Shown one piece after another: positions 16,916 through 27,226 of a stretch of DNA of 64,000 nt. The position numbers were made by a program, and so were the translations under genes. Numbering within the stretch: position 1 is the first letter of the stretch; every line of letters starts with the position of its first letter. The stretch comes from Synergistetes bacterium ADurb.Bin155 (GTDB taxonomy: Bacteria; Synergistota; Synergistia; Synergistales; Thermovirgaceae), in contig MWDE01000001.1 of assembly GCA_002070395.1 (NCBI GenBank), positions 84,986 to 148,985 of the forward strand, read 5' to 3'. The notes under the pieces were generated by a model. It worked only from the letters and a program-made list of their open reading frames with translations, searched no databases and had not been told where the DNA came from.

Positions 16916-19288
16916 TTGCCTTTTTTAGGAGAGGGTCCTGATAAGAAGGTGCCGCTTCTCCCTGTCAGGGATTTGGTTCTTTTCCCGGGGGTGATAGTGC
17001 CCCTTTTCGTCGGGAGGCCCCGGTCGCTCAAGGCCCTCGAGGAGGCTATGCTTCACGATAAAACCGTCCTCGTGGTGGCCCAGAAGGATATGAACGTGGA
17101 AGACCCGGAGCCGGAGGATCTTTTCGAAGTAGGGACCATTACCACGGTCCTGCAGATGTTGAGGCTCCCCGACGGGACAACAAAGGTCCTGGTCGAGGGG
17201 GTGTCAAGAGCTTCCATCCTCGAGGTCGGGTTGGAGCGGGACACCTTTTTTGCAAAGACCGAAGCCCTGGAGACCCCCCCACCCCTGAGGGGGCCGGAGA
17301 TCGAAGCCCTGAAAAGGACTCTCCTGGCGCAGTTCGACAAGTACGTGACCCTTCACCCCAAGATCCCGCTGGAGGTGTTGATGTCGGTAACGGCCGTGGA
17401 AGACCCCGGCCAGGTTTCGGACCTGGTGGCATCCCACCTTACGGTCCGCATCCAGGAAAGGCAACAGCTCCTCGAGACCTGGGACGTATCGAAACGCCTG
17501 GAGATGATGATCAGGATCCTCCTGAGGGAGATCGAACTGCTCGAGATGGAGAGGTCCATTCACGACAGGGTGAGGCAGGAGCTCGAAAAGGGTCAGAAGG
17601 AATATTACCTGAGGGAACAGTTGAAGGTCATCCAGGATGAACTGGGTCAGGGCGACGAGTTCTCGGAGATCGACAACCTCCGTGAAGAGATCCACCGGTC
17701 GAAGATGCCCGAGGAGGTCAGGAAAAAGGCCCTCCACGAACTGGACCGGCTGACCAAGATGCCCTCCATGTCGGCGGAAGCCACGGTGGTGAGGACCTAT
17801 CTCGACTGGATGACGAACCTCCCCTGGGGGAAGAGGACCCGGGAAAGGATGGACGTGACCCTTGCAGAAAGGGTCCTGAACGAAGACCATTATGCCCTCG
17901 AAGAAGCGAAGGAGAGGATCCTGGAGTACCTTGCCGTAAGGAAACATGCCAAGGGAAGGTTGAAAGGGCAGGTCCTCTGTTTCGCCGGCCCCCCCGGCGT
18001 CGGTAAGACCTCCCTGGGGCGCTCCATCGCCAGGGCGACGGGAAGAAAGTTTGTGAACATGTCCCTGGGAGGGATCAGGGACGAGGCTGAGATCCGCGGA
18101 CACCGGAGGACCTATATCGGGGCTTTGCCCGGGAGGATAATCCAGAAGCTAAGACAGGCGGGGACGTGCAACCCGGTGATGCTCCTGGATGAGGTCGACA
18201 AGATCGGCCAGGATTTCCGCGGTGACCCCGCCGCGGCGCTTCTGGAGGTGCTTGACCCGGAGCAGAACGACAGCTTCACCGACCATTTCCTGGAAGTGCC
18301 CTTCGACCTGGGGAATGTCCTTTTCATCACAACGGCGAATACGACCCACACCGTCCCCAAGCCGTTACTGGACCGGATGGAGGTCATCCGGTTACCGGGT
18401 TACGTGACGGAGGAGAAACTGCAGATCGCCGAGAAACACCTCATTCCCAAGGTCCTCTACGAGCACGGGCTTAAGGCGGGCCAGGTAAGGTTCACTTCCT
18501 CCTCGGTCAAGAGGATCATCTCGGAGTATACGAGGGAGGCCGGGGTCAGGGAACTGGAGAGACAGCTCTCCAAGGTGACCAGGAAGATCACGCGCAAGAT
18601 CGTGGAATCCGAAGAGAAAAGCGGACGGGCCAAAAAGCAGACCTTCACCGTGACGCCTTCGGACCTGCTGGCCCTTCTCGGCGTACCGCGCCATACCGGG
18701 GGAGTGCACCTCCCCACGTCGGACCCGGTAGGGGCCTCGGTCGGCCTGGCGTGGACTGAGACGGGCGGTGACATCCTCGTCATTGAAAGCGTACGCATCC
18801 CGGGGAAGGGGGGCATCGTCCTCACGGGAAACCTGGGGGAGATAATGCAGGAATCCGGGCAGACCGCGCTGGGATACCTCAAGTCCCACGGGGAAGAACT
18901 TGGCATATCTGATATAGATTGGGACAAGACCGATATCCACGTCCACGTTCCGGAAGGGGCCATACCTAAGGACGGCCCCTCCGCGGGCATCACGCTGGCC
19001 GTTTCGATCTATTCCGCTCTTTCGCGGAAACCGGTTCGTAACGATATCGCGATGACCGGGGAGGTTACCTTGAGGGGCGACGTCCTTCCCGTGGGAGGGA
19101 TCAGGGAGAAGGTCCTGGCCGCCAAACGGTACGGATTCAAGAGGGTGATACTTCCCGAAGGCAACCGCCTTCAGGCGGGGGAGATGCCCCGCTGGGTTCT
19201 GAAAGGGCTGGAACTGGTCTTCGTCAGCAGCCTTGAAGAGGTTTTCCGCCGGTCCCTGGTCAGAGAGAAGGACGATGGCAAGCAATAG
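16916..19288 (+). CDS. lon: ATP-dependent protease Lon
   Basis: AAA+ serine protease that removes misfolded and regulatory proteins. Domain order is the LON substrate domain ([20 protein letters not shown] at the start), a coiled coil, the AAA+ module with [11 protein letters not shown], and the protease domain with the catalytic Ser in [12 protein letters not shown] and Lys in KVLAAKRYG. 790 residues fits LonA. The TTG directly follows the clpX stop with no spacer. The C terminus overlaps the engB start by 14 bases. Confidence 0.96.
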   Translation: MPFLGEGPDKKVPLLPVRDLVLFPGVIVPLFVGRPRSLKALEEAMLHDKTVLVVAQKDMNVEDPEPEDLFEVGTITTVLQMLRLPDGTTKVLVEGVSRASILEVGLERDTFFAKTEALETPPPLRGPEIEALKRTLLAQFDKYVTLHPKIPLEVLMSVTAVEDPGQVSDLVASHLTVRIQERQQLLETWDVSKRLEMMIRILLREIELLEMERSIHDRVRQELEKGQKEYYLREQLKVIQDELGQGDEFSEIDNLREEIHRSKMPEEVRKKALHELDRLTKMPSMSAEATVVRTYLDWMTNLPWGKRTRERMDVTLAERVLNEDHYALEEAKERILEYLAVRKHAKGRLKGQVLCFAGPPGVGKTSLGRSIARATGRKFVNMSLGGIRDEAEIRGHRRTYIGALPGRIIQKLRQAGTCNPVMLLDEVDKIGQDFRGDPAAALLEVLDPEQNDSFTDHFLEVPFDLGNVLFITTANTTHTVPKPLLDRMEVIRLPGYVTEEKLQIAEKHLIPKVLYEHGLKAGQVRFTSSSVKRIISEYTREAGVRELERQLSKVTRKITRKIVESEEKSGRAKKQTFTVTPSDLLALLGVPRHTGGVHLPTSDPVGASVGLAWTETGGDILVIESVRIPGKGGIVLTGNLGEIMQESGQTALGYLKSHGEELGISDIDWDKTDIHVHVPEGAIPKDGPSAGITLAVSIYSALSRKPVRNDIAMTGEVTLRGDVLPVGGIREKVLAAKRYGFKRVILPEGNRLQAGEMPRWVLKGLELVFVSSLEEVFRRSLVREKDDGKQ

Positions 19289-19919
19289 AAGGAAAAGGTG
19301 GGAAGCCGCCCTGACCGCGACCTGTTTCACGGAGCAGCAGTTCCCTCCTGCCCAGGGGCTGGAGGTCGCTTTAGCAGGCAGGTCCAACGTGGGAAAATCC
19401 ACCTTCATCAACGGGTTGATAAAAAAACCCCTTGCCCGGGTAAGCGGAACGCCAGGTAAGACCCGCAGCGTAAACTTCTACAGGGTAAATCTCGGAAAGG
19501 GATTTACCCTCGTAGACTTACCCGGATTCGGCTTTGCAAGCAGGAGCCGCTCCGAAAGGACTTCCTGGGCGAAGCTCATCGAAGAATTCATTGCCCGGAG
19601 GGAGAGCCTCGCCCTCCTTATTCACCTTGTTGATTTCAGGCATGGTTTCCTGGAAAATGACAGGATACTCCAGGAGTGGGCTACGGGTCACGGGGTTCCC
19701 GTCCAGGTGGTCTTCACAAAGATCGACAAGGTCCCCAAAGGAAGATGGACCCCATTGCTGAAGAAATACTCGGTCCCGCCGGCATCTTCAGTGACCGAAC
19801 CCTTCCTCGTTTCTATGGAGAAGGGGTGGGGGGTGGAAGAGTTCATTCTCTTTCTTGAGTCCTACCTGGAAGACGCCGGATCCCTCCAATGCGGTAATGA
19901 CCGTCCCCGCGGCGGGTAA
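19275..19919 (+). CDS. engB: Ribosome-biogenesis GTPase EngB (YsxC/YihA)
   Basis: Small GTPase needed for 50S assembly. G motifs are visible as GRSNVGKS (G1), GTPGKT (G2), DLPGFG (G3) and TKIDK (G4). The lon-engB pairing is widespread. ATG 19275 inside the end of lon gives 214 residues; the frame is open to 19233 but a start there would lengthen the overlap. The product ends in a short basic tail. Confidence 0.94.
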   Translation: MASNRRKRWEAALTATCFTEQQFPPAQGLEVALAGRSNVGKSTFINGLIKKPLARVSGTPGKTRSVNFYRVNLGKGFTLVDLPGFGFASRSRSERTSWAKLIEEFIARRESLALLIHLVDFRHGFLENDRILQEWATGHGVPVQVVFTKIDKVPKGRWTPLLKKYSVPPASSVTEPFLVSMEKGWGVEEFILFLESYLEDAGSLQCGNDRPRGG

Positions 19920-19964
19920 GGGTCCGCTTTTACACGACGCCTGAACGGACAAGGAGGCATCATC

Positions 19965-22646
19965 ATGGCACCATCCAAGGGAACGCTTGACAAAACCTAT
20001 GACCCCGCGCCGATCGAGGGCAAATGGTACCAGGCCTGGAACAAAAGGGGACTGTTCAAGGGGATCGCGAACAGCGAGAAACCCCATTTCAGCGTGGTGA
20101 TCCCCCCACCGAACGTGACGGGTTCTCTCCACATGGGCCATGCCCTCAACAACACCCTCCAGGATATTTCCTGCCGCTTCATGAGGATGACCGGTTTCAA
20201 CGTGCTCTGGCTTCCAGGGACCGACCACGCCGGCATAGCGACCCAGAACGTGGTCGAGAGATCCCTGGCCTCCGAGGGCGTGTCGAGACATGAACTGGGA
20301 AGAGAAAAGTTCATTGAAAAGGTCTGGGAATGGAAGAAAGAATACGGCGACCGGATCATAAACCAGCTGAAACGCCTGGGAGCTTCCTGCGATTGGGAAA
20401 GGGAGCGCTTCACGATGGACGAGGGGCTGTCAAGGGCGGTCAGGGCCGTTTTCGTAAGGCTTTACAAGGAAAACCTCATCTACAAGGGGAGCTACATAGT
20501 GAACTGGTGCCCCCGGTGCCTCACGGCGTTGTCGGACCTGGAGGTCGAACACCGTGATGAAAGGGGCACCCTTTTTTACGTGCGGTATCCCTTCGTTGAC
20601 GGTAGCGGGTATGTAACAGTCGCCACCACGCGCCCCGAGACGATCCTCGGCGACGTAGCGGTGGCGGTCCACCCCCGCGACGAAAGGCACTGGGGGATCG
20701 CGGGGAAGGAAGCGGTGGTCCCCGTGACGGACAGGATCGTGCCCATTATCGAAGATACGATGGTCGACCCGGGTTTCGGCACGGGCCTCGTCAAGATCAC
20801 GCCGGCCCATGACCCGAACGACTTTCTCGTAGGGCAGAGGCACGGCCTTGAAACGATCCAGGTGATAGACGAAAAAGGCTTCATGAGCCCCGAGGCAGGG
20901 CCGCTCTTCGAGGGGTTGGATAGTGTCGAGGCCAGGAAAAAGATGGTCTCCCTGTTGAAGGAAAAGGGCCTTCTCGAGAGGACGGAGGAACACGATCACG
21001 CGATCGGGCACTGCTACCGATGCGGGACGGTGATCGAACCCTACCTCTCGGAGCAGTGGTTCGTCAAGATGGCTCCTCTCGCCGCCCCGGGGATAGAAGC
21101 GGTTCGGGATGGCAGGATAAGAATAATCCCCGAACAATGGGTGGGGACATACAATAACTGGATGGAAAATATCAGGGACTGGTGCATATCGAGGCAGTTG
21201 TGGTGGGGCCACAGGATACCCGCCTGGTACTGTGACGATTGCGGCCATGTCACCGTTTCAGAAGTAGACCCCGACCGGTGCGAGTGCTGCGGGGGCGGCA
21301 ATATCCACCAGGATGAAGATGTCCTCGACACCTGGTTCAGCAGCGCCCTCTGGCCCTTCTCGACCCTGGGCTGGCCCGACGACACGGAGGACCTGAGAAC
21401 CTTTTACCCCACGAGCCTGCTCGTAACGGGGTTTGACATCCTTTTCTTCTGGGTCGCCCGGATGATAATGATGGGGCTCAAGTTCATGGGCAAGGAACCC
21501 TTCAGCGAGACCTATATTCACGCCCTCGTAAGGGACGAGCAGGGTCAGAAGATGAGCAAGTCCAAGGGCAACGTGATCGATCCCCTGGAGATCATCGACA
21601 AGTACGGCGCCGATTCCCTCAGGATGACCCTGGCCAGCCTCACCGTGCAGGGAAGGGACATTTTCCTCAGCCCCGAGAGGATCGAAAGCAACAGGCTCTT
21701 CATGAACAAGATCTGGAACGCGAGTAAACTGGCCCTCGCCAATATCGAGGGGGTGGTGCCGGGCTCCCTTCCGGATGAGAGGCACTTAAGGATCCATGAC
21801 CGGTGGATAATCCGAAGGGTGAACGAGGTGAACGCCCAGGTTAGAAGTGACCTGGAGGGTTACTTCTACGGCGAGGCGGCGAAGGCCCTATACCAGTTTG
21901 TCTGGAGTGAACTCTGCGACTGGTACCTCGAGATGGCCAAGCCCGCCCTGAGAGGGCTGGAGGGCGATCGGAGGCAGGAGACCACCAGGACGGTCATGGC
22001 CCTGGTTTTTGACAGCACTATAAGGATGCTGCACCCCTTCATACCCTTCCTCACGGAAGAGCTCTGGGACACCTTCGGATTCGGCGAAGGGGCCCTGATC
22101 GAGGAAAAGGGATGGCCTGGTATTCTTTCGCTCAGGGAAGCCCTCGCCCCCGGGATCCCGGATCCAATGGAGGTATTCCAGGAACTAGTGAGGAGCATAA
22201 GGAACCTGAGGGCCGAGGCCGGGCTTCACCCGCGACAGGAAGCCCTGGAGGCGCGGGTGGTCCTTTCCGACGGTGCCGCCGGTGAGGCGGGCGAGGTCAT
22301 CGGCTCAAACGCCGATCTCCTGCGCCTCCTTTGCCGCGTTCGTGAGGTCAGCCTCAGCGAAGACCAAGGGAGAAGGACCTTAGGAACCATGATGTCCGTA
22401 GCCTCTTTTGGGGAGGTTTCCCTCTTCGTGAACCAAAACCTCGATAGGGGAGCGGAGATGGCCCGGCTCTCGGCGGAACTTGAGAGAGCCCGCAAAGACC
22501 TCTCACGTTCAATGGGTAAACTGGGCGACCCTTCCTTCCTTTCGAGGGCGCCTGGCGATATCGTCGAACAGGAGAGGCAAAGGCTCTCGGAGACGGAGGA
22601 CAAGATCAGGGTGATCGAAAGAAACATGCGAAATCTTTCCGAATGA
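19965..22646 (+). CDS. valS: Valyl-tRNA synthetase
   Basis: Charges tRNA-Val; class I synthetase of 893 residues. PPPNVTGSLHMGHALN carries the HIGH-type motif near residue 47, and GQKMSKSKGNVIDP the KMSKS loop near 527. The editing domain (TTRPETILGDVAVAVHP) lies between them. The C terminus ends in a coiled-coil arm that contacts tRNA. ATG 19965 follows AAGGAGG. Valine versus isoleucine identity is supported by the TTRPETxLGDVA block. Confidence 0.96.
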   Translation: MAPSKGTLDKTYDPAPIEGKWYQAWNKRGLFKGIANSEKPHFSVVIPPPNVTGSLHMGHALNNTLQDISCRFMRMTGFNVLWLPGTDHAGIATQNVVERSLASEGVSRHELGREKFIEKVWEWKKEYGDRIINQLKRLGASCDWERERFTMDEGLSRAVRAVFVRLYKENLIYKGSYIVNWCPRCLTALSDLEVEHRDERGTLFYVRYPFVDGSGYVTVATTRPETILGDVAVAVHPRDERHWGIAGKEAVVPVTDRIVPIIEDTMVDPGFGTGLVKITPAHDPNDFLVGQRHGLETIQVIDEKGFMSPEAGPLFEGLDSVEARKKMVSLLKEKGLLERTEEHDHAIGHCYRCGTVIEPYLSEQWFVKMAPLAAPGIEAVRDGRIRIIPEQWVGTYNNWMENIRDWCISRQLWWGHRIPAWYCDDCGHVTVSEVDPDRCECCGGGNIHQDEDVLDTWFSSALWPFSTLGWPDDTEDLRTFYPTSLLVTGFDILFFWVARMIMMGLKFMGKEPFSETYIHALVRDEQGQKMSKSKGNVIDPLEIIDKYGADSLRMTLASLTVQGRDIFLSPERIESNRLFMNKIWNASKLALANIEGVVPGSLPDERHLRIHDRWIIRRVNEVNAQVRSDLEGYFYGEAAKALYQFVWSELCDWYLEMAKPALRGLEGDRRQETTRTVMALVFDSTIRMLHPFIPFLTEELWDTFGFGEGALIEEKGWPGILSLREALAPGIPDPMEVFQELVRSIRNLRAEAGLHPRQEALEARVVLSDGAAGEAGEVIGSNADLLRLLCRVREVSLSEDQGRRTLGTMMSVASFGEVSLFVNQNLDRGAEMARLSAELERARKDLSRSMGKLGDPSFLSRAPGDIVEQERQRLSETEDKIRVIERNMRNLSE

Positions 22647-22656
22647 CAGGCCGGCC

Positions 22657-23988
22657 ATGAAGGATGGGTTTCCAGTCTTGTCGGAGACGATCGAGGGCCG
22701 ACTCCAGGATATGTCCTCTCCCTATATCAGGCCGGGACTGTCCCGTATAGCGGCGCTACTTTCGAAAATGGGACACCCGGAGAGGGCTTTCCCCGCCGTC
22801 CACCTGGTTGGGACGAACGGGAAGGGTTCCGTCTCCGCCATGATCGAATCCCTCTTCCTGGAGGCTGGTTATTCCACTTGTCTTTACACCAGCCCGCACC
22901 TGATGGATATAACGGAAAGACTACGATTTTCCGGCGTCCCCGTCGACGGGGGCGTGCTGCTTCGCTCCCTTGACCGGGTCGAGTCTGCACTTGGGGGGCG
23001 GGGTGACCCGGGATCCAGGCCCACCTACTTTGAAGTACTGACGGCCGCCGCCTTCGACGCGATAGCCGATCGCTCCCCGGATGTGGCGATCATCGAAGCC
23101 GGGATGGGGGGAAGGCTGGACGCTACCAACATGGTCAAGAACGTCGCCCTGACAGTCATAACCGCCATAGGGTTTGACCACAGCCAGTACCTGGGCGGCA
23201 CCCTTGAGGAGATCGCGAATGAAAAGTTCAGCGTCCTGCGCCCCGGAGGCAGGAGCGTTTTTTCGGGCATGCCCCAGACCCTGGAGGAGCTTTACCTCGA
23301 ACACTGCAAAAGGATCGGCAATACCGGGGAAATCTTGTCCCGCTCCGTAGAAATAAGGGGGTTGAAGGTCTCCCTCGAGGGCAACCATTTCGAAATATCT
23401 CTCCGGAGCGGTGAATACTTACCGGTAAAGACCGTCCTCGGTGGAACCTACCAGGTGGAAAACGCCGCGCTGGCCCTGCTTTCGGCCCAGGCTCTCTCCT
23501 TTCGATACCCCCGGATGGACCTGAAAACGGTAGCGGGGGGACTGGAAAGAACCAGGTGGAGAGGGAGACTTGAAAGGGTCCGGTACGGGGATTGCGAACT
23601 TGTCCTTGACGGGGCCCATAACCCCCAGGGAGTAGACGCCCTGGCCGATACCTTTGAGACCCTCGGGACGGCCAGCGAATACGCCGTCATCTTCACAGCC
23701 ATGAAGGACAAGGCCCTCGAGCACATGGTCGCCCGGATCTGCGGATCTTTCCCCCTGGTGGCCTTCACTAGGGTGCCTGACATGGGAAGATCCGCCGAGC
23801 CGGATTTTCTCCTCAACATGTCCAGGCCCTACGCAAAAAAATGTGTGACCCTTTCCTTCGAGGATCCCATGAGCGCCCTCGAGGAGGTTTCCAGGCGATA
23901 CAAGAAGATCATCATCTGCGGGAGCCTTTACCTGCTGGGATTCATGATGACCCGGCTCTCCCTCAGGGCGGGAGATGAGTCCCGGTGA
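22657..23988 (+). CDS. folC: Folylpolyglutamate synthase / dihydrofolate synthase
   Basis: Adds glutamate to folates (and, in bacteria, to dihydropteroate), retaining the cofactor in the cell. HLVGTNGKGSVSAM is the ATP-binding P-loop near residue 50; YTSPHLMDITERLR and EAGMGGRLDATN are FolC signatures, and LVLDGAHNPQG marks the second domain. 443 residues fits. It follows valS by ten bases, the common valS-folC arrangement. Folate retention also matters here because histidine degradation in this genome uses THF (ftcD, fchA). Confidence 0.95.
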   Translation: MKDGFPVLSETIEGRLQDMSSPYIRPGLSRIAALLSKMGHPERAFPAVHLVGTNGKGSVSAMIESLFLEAGYSTCLYTSPHLMDITERLRFSGVPVDGGVLLRSLDRVESALGGRGDPGSRPTYFEVLTAAAFDAIADRSPDVAIIEAGMGGRLDATNMVKNVALTVITAIGFDHSQYLGGTLEEIANEKFSVLRPGGRSVFSGMPQTLEELYLEHCKRIGNTGEILSRSVEIRGLKVSLEGNHFEISLRSGEYLPVKTVLGGTYQVENAALALLSAQALSFRYPRMDLKTVAGGLERTRWRGRLERVRYGDCELVLDGAHNPQGVDALADTFETLGTASEYAVIFTAMKDKALEHMVARICGSFPLVAFTRVPDMGRSAEPDFLLNMSRPYAKKCVTLSFEDPMSALEEVSRRYKKIIICGSLYLLGFMMTRLSLRAGDESR

Positions 23989-24794
23989 TGATGGGCCTGG
24001 GCTGGGGCTGGGAGAAGGTTTCTCTCCAAGGGCAAGGGATGATCCGGTACCTGATGCCCCCCCAATTAGATGACATTCTGACAGTTACGTTGTTCCTCAA
24101 AGGGCCTTTAATGGGAAAAACCGGTGGTTGCCTTTCCGGTATTTCCCAGCGCCTCTTCGGAAGGGATAACGGTATCCCCCTAGTCGCCCCGTCCCAGGTG
24201 CACGGTACAAGGATGATCGAAGCCCTGCCATCCAGGTCGCTCCCGGCCAGGCCCGAGGGAGACGCCCTCCTGGTGAGAAGACCGGGTGTGTTCGGCAGCC
24301 TGAGGTTTGCCGACTGCATCCCCGTGGTGGGCATCAGCGTTCGGCCACGGCCCTGGGTGCTCCTCGTGCATTCCGGCTTTGTGGGCACCTCCAGGGGAGT
24401 GACCGGGGAAGCCCTGAGAGAGACGATGAAGGTCACGGGGTCAGCGTCCCTTGAGGAAGCCCACTTCTGGGTAGGTCCCGGGATAGGACCCTGCTGCTAC
24501 TCAAGAAAACTTGATGACCCGATGACCCGGGAAGGCCTGAAGCAACTGCCCGGTGACTCCTGGCGTGTGGAGAAGGGAATGGCCTATTTTGACCTCCCCA
24601 GCGCGATCATTACAACTTTATATGACATGAATGTCCCCGAAGGGAACATCATCCGTATCGATCAGTGTACCTCTTGTTCTTCCAGCGACTACTATTCTTA
24701 CAGAAAAGGAGACCGGACCGGAAAATCTTTTCTTCTAGCGGGGTTTCGTGAAGGTTTCCATAAACCGGACCTTTGGTGGGAGAATAAGATTTGA
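23988..24794 (+). CDS. pgeF: Laccase-domain protein PgeF (YfiH family)
   Basis: YfiH/PgeF proteins act on purine nucleosides and in E. coli edit peptidoglycan precursors (removal of L-Ser-containing errors). The metal-site pattern is present: VHGTRMIE (His), LRFADCIPVV (Cys) and LLVHSGFVGTSRG in place of the usual HAGWRGT. GPGIGPCCY follows. 268 residues is typical. ATG 23988 shares bases with the folC stop; GTG 23985 and ATG 23991 are possible. Exact substrate here is not shown. Confidence 0.87.
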   Translation: MMGLGWGWEKVSLQGQGMIRYLMPPQLDDILTVTLFLKGPLMGKTGGCLSGISQRLFGRDNGIPLVAPSQVHGTRMIEALPSRSLPARPEGDALLVRRPGVFGSLRFADCIPVVGISVRPRPWVLLVHSGFVGTSRGVTGEALRETMKVTGSASLEEAHFWVGPGIGPCCYSRKLDDPMTREGLKQLPGDSWRVEKGMAYFDLPSAIITTLYDMNVPEGNIIRIDQCTSCSSSDYYSYRKGDRTGKSFLLAGFREGFHKPDLWWENKI

Positions 24795-24842
24795 AGGGGT
24801 CTTGCAAGAAAGCCAAAGTGTGACGTGGCGGGAGGTTATCGG

Positions 24843-25814
24843 ATGGAACCGGTAAGGGTCGGCGTTATAGGGGTTGGACACCTAGGGTTTCACCACGCTC
24901 GGGTCTACACGGAGCTGCTCAATACTGACGTCGTCGGGATAATGGACACCAACCCCGAAAGGGCCGCCGCCGTCGGGGAATTGTTGAGAGTACCTTTCTA
25001 TTCAGACATCGAACAATTCTACCGCCAGGCCCGCCCCGACGCCGTCAGCGTCGTGGTTCCCACCGTCCAGCACTTCGAGTCGGCGAAGAGGGCTCTCTCC
25101 GCCGGGATCCACGTACTGATCGAGAAACCTGTCACGTCCACCGTGGAAGAAGCTGTGGAGCTGCTGCAGCAGGCGGCCGCTCAAAACCTGGTGCTCCAGG
25201 TCGGCCATATCGAAAGATTCAACAGTGCGGTGCAGCACGTGAGGAACATCATTAAGGAACCCCTCTTCCTTCAGTCCAGGAGGATCGGGCCCTTCAGCTC
25301 CAGGATAAGCGACGTGGGCGTTGTGCTGGACCTGATGATCCATGATATCGATATCATTCTTTCCCTTGTCCATTCCGAGATATCGGCCATTTCAGCCATG
25401 GGTAGGTCCGTCAGGTCTTCCCTCGAGGATATAGCCACCGCCCAGATCGCTTTCGAGAACGGAACCCTTGCCCAGATCCTTGTGAGCCGCGTCTCCGAAA
25501 GAAGATTGAGACAACTGGAGATAATGGAACCGGAGAGGTTTGTCACGGTCAACTACGAAACCCAGGACGTATCCATCCACCGTTGCGTGCAGGAGAAGGA
25601 ATGTGGCCTAGTGGAGGTCATAGAGCACCCGGTCTTCCCCAAAAGAGAGCCTCTGAAACTCGAGTTGCAGCACTTCGTCACCTGCGTAAGGGAGGGCAAG
25701 CAGCCCCTGGTGGGTATCATGGACGGCAAGAGGGCCCTTGAAGTGGCCATATCCATTCTAAAACAGATCCAGGCGCCGGCCCAAATGGTCGAAAGCACCG
25801 CGGGGACGGCCTAG
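24843..25814 (+). CDS. Gfo/Idh/MocA-family NAD(P)-dependent oxidoreductase
   Basis: Rossmann domain GVIGVGHLGFHHARVY at the start binds NAD(P). HVLIEKPVTST holds the EKP motif with the likely catalytic Lys, and HDIDIILSLV lies in the C-terminal domain. 323 residues. The text resembles the subgroup that contains GnnA, which oxidises the 3-hydroxyl of UDP-GlcNAc for amide-linked lipid A, but no gnnB-type aminotransferase is adjacent, so the substrate is open. ATG 24843 follows GGGAGG; the frame reaches 24825. Transcript ends at a strong terminator. Confidence 0.8.
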   Translation: MEPVRVGVIGVGHLGFHHARVYTELLNTDVVGIMDTNPERAAAVGELLRVPFYSDIEQFYRQARPDAVSVVVPTVQHFESAKRALSAGIHVLIEKPVTSTVEEAVELLQQAAAQNLVLQVGHIERFNSAVQHVRNIIKEPLFLQSRRIGPFSSRISDVGVVLDLMIHDIDIILSLVHSEISAISAMGRSVRSSLEDIATAQIAFENGTLAQILVSRVSERRLRQLEIMEPERFVTVNYETQDVSIHRCVQEKECGLVEVIEHPVFPKREPLKLELQHFVTCVREGKQPLVGIMDGKRALEVAISILKQIQAPAQMVESTAGTA

Positions 25815-25838
25815 GTCAACGGGTATCTTTCCCACCCC

Positions 25839-25862
25839 GGCCGCCGAAAGGCGGCCTTTTTG
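25839..25862 (+). terminator. Rho-independent terminator after the Gfo/Idh gene
   Basis: GGCCGCC (25839-25845), a GAAA tetraloop, GGCGGCC (25850-25856) and a T run. A textbook terminator that closes the valS-folC-pgeF-oxidoreductase transcript. Confidence 0.92.
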
Positions 25863-25896
25863 TCGGGAGCCCTTCGGGGCATCCGACCCCTTTTAC

Positions 25897-25905
25897 TGTT
25901 ACAAT
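25897..25905 (+). promoter_or_regulatory. Possible extended -10 promoter before the small membrane protein
   Basis: TGT followed directly by TACAAT (25900-25905) is an extended -10 pattern; no clear -35 box is seen. It lies just after the terminator at 25862 and 44 bases before the next start, where a promoter is expected. Confidence 0.45.
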
Positions 25906-25948
25906 ACAGAGCCGGGGAGTGGACCTTTCATAATTTGGGGGTAGCGGC

Positions 25949-26161
25949 ATGTCCTCGGTGAATATCCAGGCGCTGGCAGCGCTCTTCCTGTTCGTCCTCT
26001 GCCTTTTCCTTTCCAGGATGATCGTGAATATCTCTTCGGGGAAATGGCCTGGAGGGGCGCTTTGGGTCACTTACCTGAGGGTCCTTCTTGGCTTTTTGTT
26101 CGCGGCGGCCATAACCTTGGGCATGTACTCCTTCGCCGGGGTCGACATCCTGAAGAGGTGA
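25949..26161 (+). CDS. Small membrane protein of unknown function
   Basis: Seventy residues with two hydrophobic segments (about residues 6-23 and 40-62) joined by a short polar loop, so a two-helix inner-membrane protein is likely. GGGGGT lies nine or so bases before the ATG. I do not recognise a family. It sits between a terminator and meaB, with a probable own promoter, so it may share a transcript with meaB. Its coding use matches the neighbours, and the downstream spacing is normal. Confidence 0.65.
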   Translation: MSSVNIQALAALFLFVLCLFLSRMIVNISSGKWPGGALWVTYLRVLLGFLFAAAITLGMYSFAGVDILKR

Positions 26162-26204
26162 GCCCCGCGAAAACAGTTCATCGAAAGAAGGGAATGGGTC
26201 AACC

Positions 26205-27143
26205 TTGGACAGGATCATCGAAAAAGCCCTCGGGGGGGATCATCGGTCCATCGCGAGGCTGATCACCGCCGTGGAAAGCGAGGCGGACAGTTCCAGGAAA
26301 ATCATGCAAAGCGTTTACCCCCACACCGGGAAAGCATATTTTATAGGTGTCACGGGAAGCCCCGGCGCTGGGAAAAGCACCTTCCTGGACAAGCTGATAT
26401 CCTCCATGATGGCTGCGGGACAAAGCATCGGTGTAATAGCCGTTGACCCCTCCAGTCCCTTTACGGGGGGGGCGGTGCTCGGTGACAGGCTCAGGATGCA
26501 GGGACACAGCCTGGACCCGGGGGTTTTCATCCGGAGCATGGGCTCCAGGGGATCCCTGGGTGGATTAAGCCGGGGAACCTACGAGGCGGCGCTCATCCTC
26601 GACGCTTGCGGCAAGGATGTGGTTCTGATAGAGACCGTCGGCGTCGGACAGTCGGAGATCGACATCGTCAAGATAGCAGACACCGTCGCTCTGCTCCTCG
26701 TTCCAGGCATGGGGGACGATATCCAGATAATGAAAGCGGGTATCATGGAGATCGCCGATGTTTTCATCGTGAACAAGGCTGACAGGGATGGCTCGGAAAG
26801 GGTTGTACGAGAGGTCAACATCATGCTCGACCTGCAGAGCGGCAAGGAATGGCGACCTCCGGTGGTCCCCACCATCGCCGAAAGCGGCGAGGGGGTCGAG
26901 CTGGCCGCCAGGTCCCTTTCGGACCACAGGCGCTACCTGGCATCGTCCCCCGAGGGGGAGCGGAGAAAGCGCCGGCGTCATCGCCTGGAAGTGGAGGAAA
27001 TAGTCAAAAGGGAGATCGCCAAGATCGTCGAAAAAACCTGGGACGATCGCATATCCGCCGGCATCCTTGAAGACCTGGAGTATCGCAGGACCGACCCTTA
27101 CACCGTGGCTGGCGATCTTCTTTCAAAAGTGTTATCGGGCTGA
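26205..27143 (+). CDS. meaB: MeaB/ArgK-type GTPase, methylmalonyl-CoA mutase chaperone
   Basis: G3E-family GTPase that protects and loads B12-dependent acyl-CoA mutases. GVTGSPGAGKST (about residues 47-58) is the P-loop; VDPSSPFTGGAVLGDR, ETVGVGQSE and NKADRDGSE are MeaB signatures. 312 residues fits. TTG 26205 follows AAGGGA. No mutase gene lies in the window; the partner must be elsewhere. Its presence fits propionate or branched-chain amino-acid metabolism in an amino-acid fermenter. Confidence 0.92.
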   Translation: MDRIIEKALGGDHRSIARLITAVESEADSSRKIMQSVYPHTGKAYFIGVTGSPGAGKSTFLDKLISSMMAAGQSIGVIAVDPSSPFTGGAVLGDRLRMQGHSLDPGVFIRSMGSRGSLGGLSRGTYEAALILDACGKDVVLIETVGVGQSEIDIVKIADTVALLLVPGMGDDIQIMKAGIMEIADVFIVNKADRDGSERVVREVNIMLDLQSGKEWRPPVVPTIAESGEGVELAARSLSDHRRYLASSPEGERRKRRRHRLEVEEIVKREIAKIVEKTWDDRISAGILEDLEYRRTDPYTVAGDLLSKVLSG

Positions 27144-27226
27144 TAGGCCCTGGAACGGTACCAGCCCTTTCAACCTGCCCGGGGATGATATGATGATAAA
27201 GTGATACCATGACAGGGGGCAATGGA

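Noticed and set aside
18392..19411. 339-codon minus-strand open frame in lon/engB
   Set aside because: Antisense to the Lon protease domain; no ribosome-binding site or motif.
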